Shown piece by piece: positions 1 through 6,645 of a DNA stretch of 9,771 nt. Origin of the DNA: Bacteroidota bacterium (GTDB lineage Bacteria; Bacteroidota; Bacteroidia; Bacteroidales; VadinHA17); NCBI GenBank assembly GCA_006227095.1, contig SBFZ01000261.1, positions 1 through 9,771 of the forward strand, written 5' to 3'. The stretch's first letter is position 1, and each line of letters starts with the position of its first letter. Below the pieces are notes generated by a model. It saw only the letters and a list, made by a program, of their open reading frames with translations. It was not told where the DNA came from and ran no database searches. Both the position numbers and the translations under genes were made by a program.

Positions 1-392
1 ACAAGCGCAGAAAAGAAAATCCGTCCCCATCTTGTTTTTCTGCCCCCGTTGACAACCGTTGCAAAGCTTCTCTCATGAAGGGGTTTGACCAGAAATATTA
101 TTGCCAGGAATGCCAGGATAAACGGGAACACGGTAAGTGTAAATCCGAGGTTCAGGTTTACGCCCATTGCTTCGAAGTCAGGCATGCCTCCCTTCTGGGG
201 AACTACGCCACCCACTGTGCTGGTCATCATTACGGCCAGAAGAGGGAGTGCTCCGATAAGATTTGAGGCAAGGAACGGAGTTATCACACCTATAAAATAC
301 CTCCAGAATGCATTCTTGCCGCTGAAGGGAGCTGTCACGAAGGGTGTCCCGCTGACTGTTTCAGGAGAATTATTGTTCAATTGATTGTACAT
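1..392 (-). CDS. CPBP-family intramembrane protease (CAAX-type), N-terminal part, cut by left edge
   Basis: The gene reads leftward from an ATG at 392-390, and 130 codons are visible before the window ends. The product begins MYNQLNNNSPETVSG. It has a hydrophobic segment at about residues 29-55, a polar loop with GGMPDFEAMGVNLN at 68-81, a second membrane segment at about 82-103, then LHERSFATVVNGGRKTRWGR at 105-124. That last block, a 'LH-RSF ... NG-RK-RW-R' pattern between helices, is what I know from the N-terminal region of Bacteroidetes CPBP (Abi/CAAX-like) membrane proteases. The catalytic EE, H and H motifs of that family lie further along, outside the window, so activity cannot be judged. 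The start is 12 nt after the nadB stop in the same frame, with no Shine-Dalgarno, so co-transcription with nadB is likely. The biological substrate is unknown. The family call is fairly likely but rests on the N-terminal pattern alone. Confidence 0.72.
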   Translation of the reverse strand, partial: MYNQLNNNSPETVSGTPFVTAPFSGKNAFWRYFIGVITPFLASNLIGALPLLAVMMTSTVGGVVPQKGGMPDFEAMGVNLNLGFTLTVFPFILAFLAIIFLVKPLHERSFATVVNGGRKTRWGRIFFSAL

Positions 393-404
393 TGCTATGA
401 TTGA

Positions 405-1982
405 CTAAAATTCGGATCCGGGTCTTGCAGGGTAGTCTATTGAGTAATGAAGTCCGAGGCTTTCCTGCCTGTTCTGTGCCATTTTGATGACCAGGTAGCC
501 TGCGGCAATGAGATTTCGGAGTTCAATAAGCGGCCTCGAGAGTATTGACCTCCTGTACAGATCCTCTGTCTCCTGGTACAGTATCTCGAGGCGGGTCTTG
601 GCCCTGGCAAGCCTGAGATCAGACCTGACAATTCCCACATAGTTGCTCATTATCATTTGCATCTCCCTGTAATTCTGGGTTACAAGGATCATCTCCTCGA
701 GGTGTGTTGTTCCATGATAGTTCCAGCCGGGTATCGTTTCCTCAAAGCCGAGGGCTGCAATACGTGCCGAGGCATCTTCAGCCGCCCTGTGTGCATATAC
801 GGCAGCCTCAATAAGGGAATTTGACGCAAGCCTGTTCGCGCCATGCAACCCGGTTGATGACACCTCCCCTATTGCATAGAGCCTGTCTATAGAGCTTCTG
901 CCGTTCATGTCCACTCTAATCCCGCCGCATGAATAATGGGCAGCAGGCACAACGGGTATCATCTCACTGGTGATGTCAATCCCTTCCGACAGGCACTTCT
1001 CATGTATATGTGGGAAATGAGACCTGAGCTCCTCCCCGTCAAGGTGGGTACAATCGAGCCATACAAAATCATCACCGCGGAGCTTCATCTCATTGTCAAT
1101 GGCCCTCGCCACAACATCACGAGGTGCAAGTGACCCCCTGACATGATATTTGGGCATGAACTTCTCCCCGTCGCTGTTGCGAAGCTCTGCGCCAAAACCC
1201 CTTAAAGCCTCTGTTATGAGGAAGGAAGGCCTTACATTGGGATTGTAAAGCGATGTGGGATGAAACTGGATGAACTCCATGTTCTCAAGCTTCCCGTTTG
1301 CCCTGTGTACCATTGCTACACCATCACCGGTGGCAACCGGCGGATTGGTAGTGGTGAGATATATGTTTCCGCATCCACCGGTGGCCAGCACCGTCACCCT
1401 GGCAAGGAATGTAGTCACCCTGCTGGTGGCAAGGTCTGCCACATAGGCACCGTAACACTCTATGTTGGTCCACTCCCGGGTGACATACTCCCCGAGGTTG
1501 TGCTGGGTAAGCAGGTCAATGGCAAAATGGTCTTCATAGATATGAATGTTTTTATGCTCCCGCACCTTCTCAATAAGTACCTTCTCGATTGCTGACCCGG
1601 TTGAGTCCTTATGGTGAAGTATCCGGTGCTCAGTGTGTCCTCCCTCCATGGCCATGTCAAGCGTGCCGTCAGGCTTCTTGTCAAAATCGACCCCCATCTC
1701 AATCATCTCCCTGATACGCGCCGGTGCCTCGCTGACAACCATCCTCACTACCTCCTCATTGCAGTATCCTGCCCCTGCAATCATTGTATCCCTGACATGC
1801 TTGTCGAAGTTGTCAGGTTCATACATGACGGCAGCTATCCCCCCCTGCGCATAGTTCGTGCTGCAGTCATCCATCTTTGCCTTGGTGATCACGCATACCT
1901 TTCCGTGTGCCGCAGCCTTGAGCGCAAATGAGAGGCCGGCTATGCCAGAGCCTATCACCAGAAAATCACACCTAACCTTCAT
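405..1982 (-). CDS. nadB: L-aspartate oxidase
   Basis: This is a cytosolic FAD flavoprotein that oxidises L-aspartate to iminoaspartate, which NadA then condenses with dihydroxyacetone phosphate to give quinolinate for NAD synthesis. The 525-residue product is the usual full length. The dinucleotide-binding GSGIAG is at residues 11-16, followed by STNYAQGGIA at 41-50. Active-site blocks of the succinate dehydrogenase/aspartate oxidase family are all present: EGGHTEHRILHHKDSTG (113-129), FIQFHPTSL (237-245), RGSLAPRDVVARAI (282-295, with Arg288), HYSCGGI (349-355) and GLHGANRLASNSLIEA (378-393). The Glu113 context (EGGHTEH) is the aspartate-oxidase type, which argues against a fumarate reductase subunit. 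The C-terminal helical domain ends with ESLGLHYSIDYP (507-517). The start is the first ATG after the divergent spacer shared with glyS. nadA and nadC are not in the window. Confidence 0.96.
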   Translation of the reverse strand: MKVRCDFLVIGSGIAGLSFALKAAAHGKVCVITKAKMDDCSTNYAQGGIAAVMYEPDNFDKHVRDTMIAGAGYCNEEVVRMVVSEAPARIREMIEMGVDFDKKPDGTLDMAMEGGHTEHRILHHKDSTGSAIEKVLIEKVREHKNIHIYEDHFAIDLLTQHNLGEYVTREWTNIECYGAYVADLATSRVTTFLARVTVLATGGCGNIYLTTTNPPVATGDGVAMVHRANGKLENMEFIQFHPTSLYNPNVRPSFLITEALRGFGAELRNSDGEKFMPKYHVRGSLAPRDVVARAIDNEMKLRGDDFVWLDCTHLDGEELRSHFPHIHEKCLSEGIDITSEMIPVVPAAHYSCGGIRVDMNGRSSIDRLYAIGEVSSTGLHGANRLASNSLIEAAVYAHRAAEDASARIAALGFEETIPGWNYHGTTHLEEMILVTQNYREMQMIMSNYVGIVRSDLRLARAKTRLEILYQETEDLYRRSILSRPLIELRNLIAAGYLVIKMAQNRQESLGLHYSIDYPARPGSEF

Positions 1983-1999
1983 ACTGCTTTTTCAGAAAC

Positions 2000-2007
2000 G
2001 AAAAGTA
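2000..2007 (-). promoter_or_regulatory. possible -7 element of the nadB promoter
   Basis: On the minus strand this reads TACTTTTC, one base off the Bacteroidetes -7 consensus TAnnTTTG, and it lies 17 nt upstream of the nadB ATG. No good TTTG -33 box sits 19-21 nt further upstream, so the call is weak. It would give a leader of only about ten nucleotides. Confidence 0.25.
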
Positions 2008-2040
2008 AAGATACAAATTGATTTCTGACTTGAGGCTCCG

Positions 2041-2072
2041 ATTGTAAAACCGCGGATTTTAATATACTTTTG
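2041..2072 (+). promoter_or_regulatory. predicted Bacteroidetes-type promoter for glyS
   Basis: The -7 element TACTTTTG at 2065-2072 matches TAnnTTTG exactly. A -33-like ATTG at 2041-2044 (consensus TTTG) stands 20 nt upstream of it. Transcription would begin near 2078-2080, leaving a leader of roughly 28 nt before the glyS ATG. A purine-rich GGAGA at 2088-2092 is too far from the start codon (14 nt) to act as a normal ribosome binding site. I see no T-box or other riboswitch in a leader this short. Confidence 0.6.
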
Positions 2073-2106
2073 CCCGGTTACTATCACGGAGAACCTCACG
2101 ATAATT

Positions 2107-3657
2107 ATGGCTCAGGAAGATATCTTCAAAAAACTCGTCGCCCATTGCAAGGAATATGGTTATGTATTCCCGTCAAGTGAAATCTATGACGGCCTCGGGG
2201 CTGTCTATGACTACGGACAGTACGGAGTTGAACTGAAAAACAACATCAAGAAATACTGGTGGGACAGCATGGTGCTGCTCCATGAGAATATCGTCGGACT
2301 GGATTCGGCAATCTTCATGCACCCTACCATCTGGAAAGCCTCAGGCCATGTTGATGCATTCAATGACCCACTGATTGATAACCGCGACAGTAAAAAGCGG
2401 TACCGCGCCGATGTACTCATCGAGGAACACCTTGAAAAACTCAGTGACAAGATCGAGAAGGAGGTGGAGAAGGCCAGGGGACGATTCGGGGAAAAATTTG
2501 ACGAAGCGCTTTACAGGTCAACCAACCCCAGGATACTTGAGGTGCGTGAAAAATATGATGCACTTCATGGCAGGTTTGTTGCAGCAATGGCCGGGCCTGA
2601 CCTTGCAGAACTGAGGCAGATCATTGTCGACAACGGAATTGTATGTCCCATCTCAGGAACCTGCAACTGGACTGAAGTACGGCAGTTTAACCTGATGTTT
2701 GCCACAGAGATCGGTTCAACATCTGACGGAGCCATGAAGATTTACCTGCGCCCCGAGACGGCCCAGGGAATCTTTGTCAACTTCCTCAACGTACAGAAGA
2801 CAGGGCGGATGAAGCTTCCCTTCGGGATAGCCCAGATAGGCAAGGCCTTCAGGAATGAGATTGTGGCACGTCAGTTCATCTTCCGCATGCGCGAGTTCGA
2901 GCAGATGGAAATGCAGTTCTTCGTGAAACCGGGGACCGAGCTTGACTGGTTCAGCCACTGGAAGGAGGCCAGGATGAAATGGCACAGGGCTCTCGGTTTC
3001 GGCAATGACAACTACCGGTTCCATGACCATGACAAGCTTGCCCATTATGCGAATGCCGCAGCCGACATAGAGTACAGGTTCCCCTTCGGCTTCAAGGAGG
3101 TTGAGGGAATTCACTCCCGCACTGATTTTGACCTCCGTCAGCACCAGGAATACAGCGGCAAGAAAATGCAGTACTTTGATCCTGAGAAAAACGAATCTTA
3201 TATCCCTTATGTGATTGAAACCTCAATAGGTGTTGACCGGATGTTTCTGCAGGTAGTTGCCGCCTCATATTTTGAAGAGGACCTCACGAAGGAAGACGGC
3301 ACACCCGACAGCAGGGTGGTGCTTCGTCTCCCTGCAGTGCTTGCCCCCGTTAAGCTGGCAGTGATGCCGCTGGTGCGCAAGGACGGCCTTCCCGAGATCT
3401 CACGAAGAATCATCAATGACCTGAAGTTTGATTTCAACTGCCAGTATGATGAGAAGGATTCGATAGGGAAACGGTACCGCCGGCAGGATGCCATCGGAAC
3501 TCCCTATTGCATCACCATTGACTACCAGACGGCTGAAGATGAGACTGTGACCATCAGGTACCGGGATTCAATGGCACAGGAGAGGGTGCCGATAGCACAG
3601 CTGAGATCAATTATCTCCGATAAGGTCAGCATGCAGGAACAACTGAAAAAGCTCTGA
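2107..3657 (+). CDS. glyS: glycyl-tRNA synthetase, single-chain class II type
   Basis: This cytosolic enzyme charges tRNA-Gly with glycine using ATP. At 516 residues it is the homodimeric (eukaryote/archaeal-like) form used by Bacteroidetes, not the glyQ/glyS two-subunit form. The N-terminus MAQEDIFKKLVAHCKEYGYVFPSSEIYDGLGAVYDYG is characteristic. Class II core motifs are visible: YLRPETAQG (213-221), motif 2 with FRNE (248-251) followed by RMREFEQMEMQFF (260-272), and motif 3 ETSIGVDRMF (371-380). An insertion of about 95 residues (100-195) carries a charged helical stretch and CPISGTCNWTEVRQFNLMF (180-198). The C-terminal anticodon-binding domain covers about residues 412-505 (LAVMPLVRKDGLPEIS onward). 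The start is the first ATG in frame after the predicted promoter. The stop is one nucleotide before the next gene's ATG, so the two are almost certainly co-transcribed. Confidence 0.97.
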   Translation: MAQEDIFKKLVAHCKEYGYVFPSSEIYDGLGAVYDYGQYGVELKNNIKKYWWDSMVLLHENIVGLDSAIFMHPTIWKASGHVDAFNDPLIDNRDSKKRYRADVLIEEHLEKLSDKIEKEVEKARGRFGEKFDEALYRSTNPRILEVREKYDALHGRFVAAMAGPDLAELRQIIVDNGIVCPISGTCNWTEVRQFNLMFATEIGSTSDGAMKIYLRPETAQGIFVNFLNVQKTGRMKLPFGIAQIGKAFRNEIVARQFIFRMREFEQMEMQFFVKPGTELDWFSHWKEARMKWHRALGFGNDNYRFHDHDKLAHYANAAADIEYRFPFGFKEVEGIHSRTDFDLRQHQEYSGKKMQYFDPEKNESYIPYVIETSIGVDRMFLQVVAASYFEEDLTKEDGTPDSRVVLRLPAVLAPVKLAVMPLVRKDGLPEISRRIINDLKFDFNCQYDEKDSIGKRYRRQDAIGTPYCITIDYQTAEDETVTIRYRDSMAQERVPIAQLRSIISDKVSMQEQLKKL

Positions 3658-3658
3658 A

Positions 3659-4945
3659 ATGAGATCCAGGCCGTCAAAGGTTCTGATCATAACCTACTAC
3701 TGGCCCCCCAGCGGAGGGGCCGGAGTGCAGCGATGGCTCAAGTTCACCAAATATCTTCCATCAGCAGGATGGATACCCGTCGTACTCACCGTAAATCCTG
3801 AATACGCCGCATACCCTTTCAGGGATGAGTCGCTTTACGGTGAGATCCCCGTTGACGTTGTGGTACACAGGACAAAAGCACTGAATTATTTCGCTCTTTA
3901 TAACAGGGACCCGTCGAAGATACCCCACGCAGGCTTTGCCTCAGGTGAGGGCAAAGGTTTCAAGAGCTCCATCAGCCGCTTTGTCCGCGGGAACTTCTTT
4001 ATTCCGGATCCGCGCCGCGGATGGAACAGGTATGCATACCGCAAAGCCTGTGAGCTGATAAAATCAGAGAACATCACCCACATCATAACCACCAGCCCTC
4101 CGCACTCGACCCAGCTGATCGGGCTGAGGCTGAAGCGTCGATTCCCTCATCTGAAGTGGGTTGCTGACCTGCGTGATCCATGGACGGATATCTATTATTA
4201 TGACATGTTCCGCCCTTCGCTTCCTGCAAGGATGATTGACAGCGAACTGGAGAAACGGGTGCTGACCAGGGCTGACAGAATAATAACTGTCGGGCAGACC
4301 CTGGCGTCAGCATTCGCTGAAAAGGCTGAAATTGTTGCAGGCAAGACCGATGTATTGCCCAATGGCTTTGACGAGGAAGACTTCCAGGGGGTGGCAGCCA
4401 CAGTTCCGGAGAGATTTACTATAACTTATGTCGGAACACTCTCTCCCGCCTACCCTGTCATGGGACTCATCGGTGCTTTAAAAAACCTGAAATTCAACAA
4501 CATGCCGGCGGCACTACGGATTGTGGGCACAGTTCCTGAAGAAATCAGGAACCAGTTTCCGGCGGACGAAGATGGCCTTGTGACTGAATTCATAAGTTAC
4601 TGTGAGCATCCCGAGGCCATTGGGTATATGATGAGTTCAAGCATGCTCCTGCTGATTATCCCGGATCACAGGTCAAACAGATCTATACTTACCGGAAAAA
4701 TATTCGAATACCTCGCAACTGAAAAACCTATCCTTTTTCTCGGGCCGGAAGACGGAGATGCCGCACACCTGCTGAAGCTCTGCGGCTACCAGGGTATATT
4801 TGACTACAATGATTCACAGGGTATAAGGGATTTCATCACCAGGGTTGCTGAAGGAAAGACGGTGAAACGGAGCGGACATCATCTTGAATACTCGCGCCGG
4901 GCACTTTCAGTAAAACTGGGTGAAATTCTTGACAGGCTGGTATAG
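3659..4945 (+). CDS. GT4-like glycosyltransferase (GT-B fold)
   Basis: This is a predicted cytosolic or membrane-associated sugar transferase of 428 residues; acceptor and donor cannot be read from the sequence. The N-terminal Rossmann-like half starts KVLIITYYWPPSGGAGVQRWLKFTKYL (7-33), with the glycine-rich GGAG loop typical of GT4 enzymes of Bacteroidetes glycan loci. TTSPPHS (144-150) and ADLRDPW (169-175) are further landmarks of this group. The linker to the nucleotide-sugar half has VLPNGFD (232-238) and TYVGTL (256-261). The donor-binding region is GKIFEYLATEKPILFLGP (346-363), which takes the place of the usual GT4 EX7E motif. No signal peptide or clear transmembrane segment is visible. 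The ATG is one nucleotide after the glyS stop, so the gene appears to share the glyS transcript. It probably acts with the flippase and YfhO genes in surface glycan assembly, but that is inference from proximity. Confidence 0.87.
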   Translation: MRSRPSKVLIITYYWPPSGGAGVQRWLKFTKYLPSAGWIPVVLTVNPEYAAYPFRDESLYGEIPVDVVVHRTKALNYFALYNRDPSKIPHAGFASGEGKGFKSSISRFVRGNFFIPDPRRGWNRYAYRKACELIKSENITHIITTSPPHSTQLIGLRLKRRFPHLKWVADLRDPWTDIYYYDMFRPSLPARMIDSELEKRVLTRADRIITVGQTLASAFAEKAEIVAGKTDVLPNGFDEEDFQGVAATVPERFTITYVGTLSPAYPVMGLIGALKNLKFNNMPAALRIVGTVPEEIRNQFPADEDGLVTEFISYCEHPEAIGYMMSSSMLLLIIPDHRSNRSILTGKIFEYLATEKPILFLGPEDGDAAHLLKLCGYQGIFDYNDSQGIRDFITRVAEGKTVKRSGHHLEYSRRALSVKLGEILDRLV

Positions 4946-4984
4946 TCGTCAGTCACCTTGAAGATAAATAACTGTATCCTGCTG

Positions 4985-5010
4985 CCGGTCAGGGTTTTTC
5001 CCCTGGCTGG
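4985..5010. terminator. hairpin in the convergent spacer, possible bidirectional terminator
   Basis: CCGGTCAGGG (4985-4994) pairs with CCCTGGCTGG (5001-5010) as a 10-bp stem with two G-T wobbles and a 6-nt loop TTTTTC. It lies between two genes that converge (stops at 4945 and 5049), where termination in both directions would be expected. There is no U-tract directly after the stem on either strand, so it is not a textbook intrinsic terminator. A smaller inverted repeat, GCCAG/CTGGC at 5016-5027, follows. The remainder of the 103-nt spacer shows nothing recognisable. Confidence 0.4.
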
Positions 5011-5048
5011 AATAGGCCAGTGCTGGCAATGCCCTTCCTGTTTCCACG

Positions 5049-6530
5049 CTAAGGCTTTTTCCTGAACCTTGAAAGAATGCTGTCAGCAACATTATTCAGA
5101 TCCTCCGAGAGCTTCCAGAACCACATTCCGGCAGTAAAAATCAGGGTAACGATGGCACTCCTGACCAGAATGTCAGCGATGAGTGGGATCTGGGGCATAA
5201 GCCATCCGGCTGTCACCGCCACGATGCCCACGAGGGTTATTTTCAGGTGCACGATCCGGTAAGGCCATAGGCCGAACCTTTTCCCGGTAAGCACAACCCC
5301 GAGCATGCTGTAAATAATATTGGAGATCATGGCTGCAAGCGCTGCCCCGGTAATCCCGAGCATGGGAATAAAAATCATGCTGCAGCCGACAAAGAGTGCT
5401 ATCAGGATGAACATCAGCCAGGTCTGATACCTGTACAGTGAGGAAGTGCTCAGTACGACACCGTTGACACCGGCTGATCCGCTAACCAGGTTGCCGAGGC
5501 TTATCAGGATGATCACGGCAGCCCCTGTGGAGTATACATCCGGAAGGAGACGGAATATGTTTTCAATGTTTACCAGGAGACCTATGAAGATCAGCAGACC
5601 TACAGCGTACTGGCTTATGCTGCTGCGCACATACATGTCATCTATCGTCTCAAGGTCATTCTTCTTCCATGATTCAGCAAGGAAAGGAATTGAAATCTTT
5701 GACACAGACCGGCCGGGCAGGGTGATCAGAACGGCAAAATAGGAGGCAATTGAGTAGATCCCCACCTCAGCCTCGCCGAGATATGTGTTTATGAAGAGCT
5801 TGTCAAGAGTGGTCAGTACCACAGTACTGATCCCGGTGAGTATTCCGAAAAGTGAAAGGATAATAATCTCGCGCTTCAGGTGCGGATTTATGAATCCGGG
5901 TTCAAGCCTGAGAGATATCTCTCCCCTTTTCAGCAGGCTCAGGAAGATGATTATCAGGGGTATTCCCTGTGAGACGATATATCCGAAGACATAGCCGTCA
6001 AAATCAATCAATCCTGCCCAGAAGAGGCAGATGAGGACAAAGTTGAAGACCCTGAAAAGGAATTCCCTGAGGAAAGTGCCCAGAACGGCATCATAAAGAA
6101 CCTTGTTGTAATTGTCAAGAAGATTGAAGAGTACCGTAACCAGCAGCAGCGCAGGAAGATAGAATGAATATTCGGCGATAAGGGGGGAGCGTTCCATGTT
6201 AGCCTCCTCAAAATGAGGTGCATAGAACTTCAGAAAAATCAGCGCAGCAATGAACCCTGCCAATGTAATCACAAGCGACAGTCCCAGGAAACCATGGTGT
6301 CTTCCGCGGCCATCCCTGAAATAAGGAAAAAGCCTGTTGATGACATTGGTGAAACCGAGGCTGGAAAACTGGGCAAGCATGGTCGCAAATGACAGAAGCA
6401 GCTGAACCACGCCTATCTCTCCAACAGTGAAAATCCTTGGAGAAAGGAGAATGATATTTACAAAACCAAGCAGGGCTCCCAGGTAAGACCAGGCGGTCCC
6501 TCGTATTGTCTGCCTCTGTACTATACCCAT
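5049..6530 (-). CDS. polysaccharide flippase, MATE/MVF-like (Wzx/PST type)
   Basis: This is a predicted inner-membrane transporter that would flip lipid-linked oligosaccharides to the periplasmic face. From the chosen start the product is 493 residues with about 14 hydrophobic segments (roughly 13-31, 42-60, 83-103, 123-140, 157-173, 178-200, 222-241, 255-272, 308-325, 335-352, 369-390, 395-414, 428-446 and 452-472). It opens with MGIVQRQTIRGTAWSYLGALLGFVN, the usual start of Bacteroidetes flippases. The frame stays open to an ATG at 6707, but those extra 59 residues are not flippase-like, would run 62 nt into the divergent YfhO gene and would span both promoters, so I reject that start. The C-terminus is a basic tail (SRFRKKP). 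It converges on the glycosyltransferase and diverges from the YfhO gene. The substrate is unknown. Confidence 0.88.
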   Translation of the reverse strand: MGIVQRQTIRGTAWSYLGALLGFVNIILLSPRIFTVGEIGVVQLLLSFATMLAQFSSLGFTNVINRLFPYFRDGRGRHHGFLGLSLVITLAGFIAALIFLKFYAPHFEEANMERSPLIAEYSFYLPALLLVTVLFNLLDNYNKVLYDAVLGTFLREFLFRVFNFVLICLFWAGLIDFDGYVFGYIVSQGIPLIIIFLSLLKRGEISLRLEPGFINPHLKREIIILSLFGILTGISTVVLTTLDKLFINTYLGEAEVGIYSIASYFAVLITLPGRSVSKISIPFLAESWKKNDLETIDDMYVRSSISQYAVGLLIFIGLLVNIENIFRLLPDVYSTGAAVIILISLGNLVSGSAGVNGVVLSTSSLYRYQTWLMFILIALFVGCSMIFIPMLGITGAALAAMISNIIYSMLGVVLTGKRFGLWPYRIVHLKITLVGIVAVTAGWLMPQIPLIADILVRSAIVTLIFTAGMWFWKLSEDLNNVADSILSRFRKKP

Positions 6531-6548
6531 GTTACTTTGCTGCTCCGG

Positions 6549-6556
6549 CAAATGTA
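6549..6556 (-). promoter_or_regulatory. -7 promoter element for the flippase gene
   Basis: On the minus strand this reads TACATTTG, an exact match to TAnnTTTG. It lies 18 nt upstream of the flippase ATG at 6530, giving a short leader of about 10-13 nt. No clear TTTG is found 19-21 nt upstream; the corresponding stretch reads TAAA. The -7 element alone therefore carries the call. Its position inside the longer open frame supports the start at 6530. Confidence 0.5.
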
Positions 6557-6570
6557 TAACAATATACTCA

Positions 6571-6601
6571 TTTGATTTAAGGAACAGTTGGTGTATTTTT
6601 G
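6571..6601 (+). promoter_or_regulatory. full-consensus Bacteroidetes promoter for the YfhO gene
   Basis: TTTG at 6571-6574 is followed after 19 nt by TATTTTTG at 6594-6601. Both boxes match the Bacteroidetes sigma-ABfr consensus (TTTG, spacer near 19-20, TAnnTTTG) without mismatch. Transcription would start near 6607, about 38 nt before the YfhO ATG. The opposed flippase element at 6549-6556 lies only 14 nt away, so the two genes may compete for or share polymerase binding. Confidence 0.72.
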
Positions 6602-6645
6602 TCGGATGATTCCAAACCGGGAAAAACCCAGCCAAAGCCCTGCCA

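Noticed and set aside
75..384. Two small plus-strand open frames (63 and 99 codons)
   Set aside because: They lie opposite the partial CPBP protease, whose minus-strand frame gives a coherent membrane protein. The plus-strand products look like no known fold and have no promoter.
2073..2106. Riboswitch or T-box leader before glyS
   Set aside because: The leader from the predicted start is only about 28 nt, too short for either.
2716..3144. 142-codon minus-strand open frame inside glyS
   Set aside because: It is antisense to the conserved class II synthetase core (motif 2 region). The long frame is explained by codon bias of glyS.
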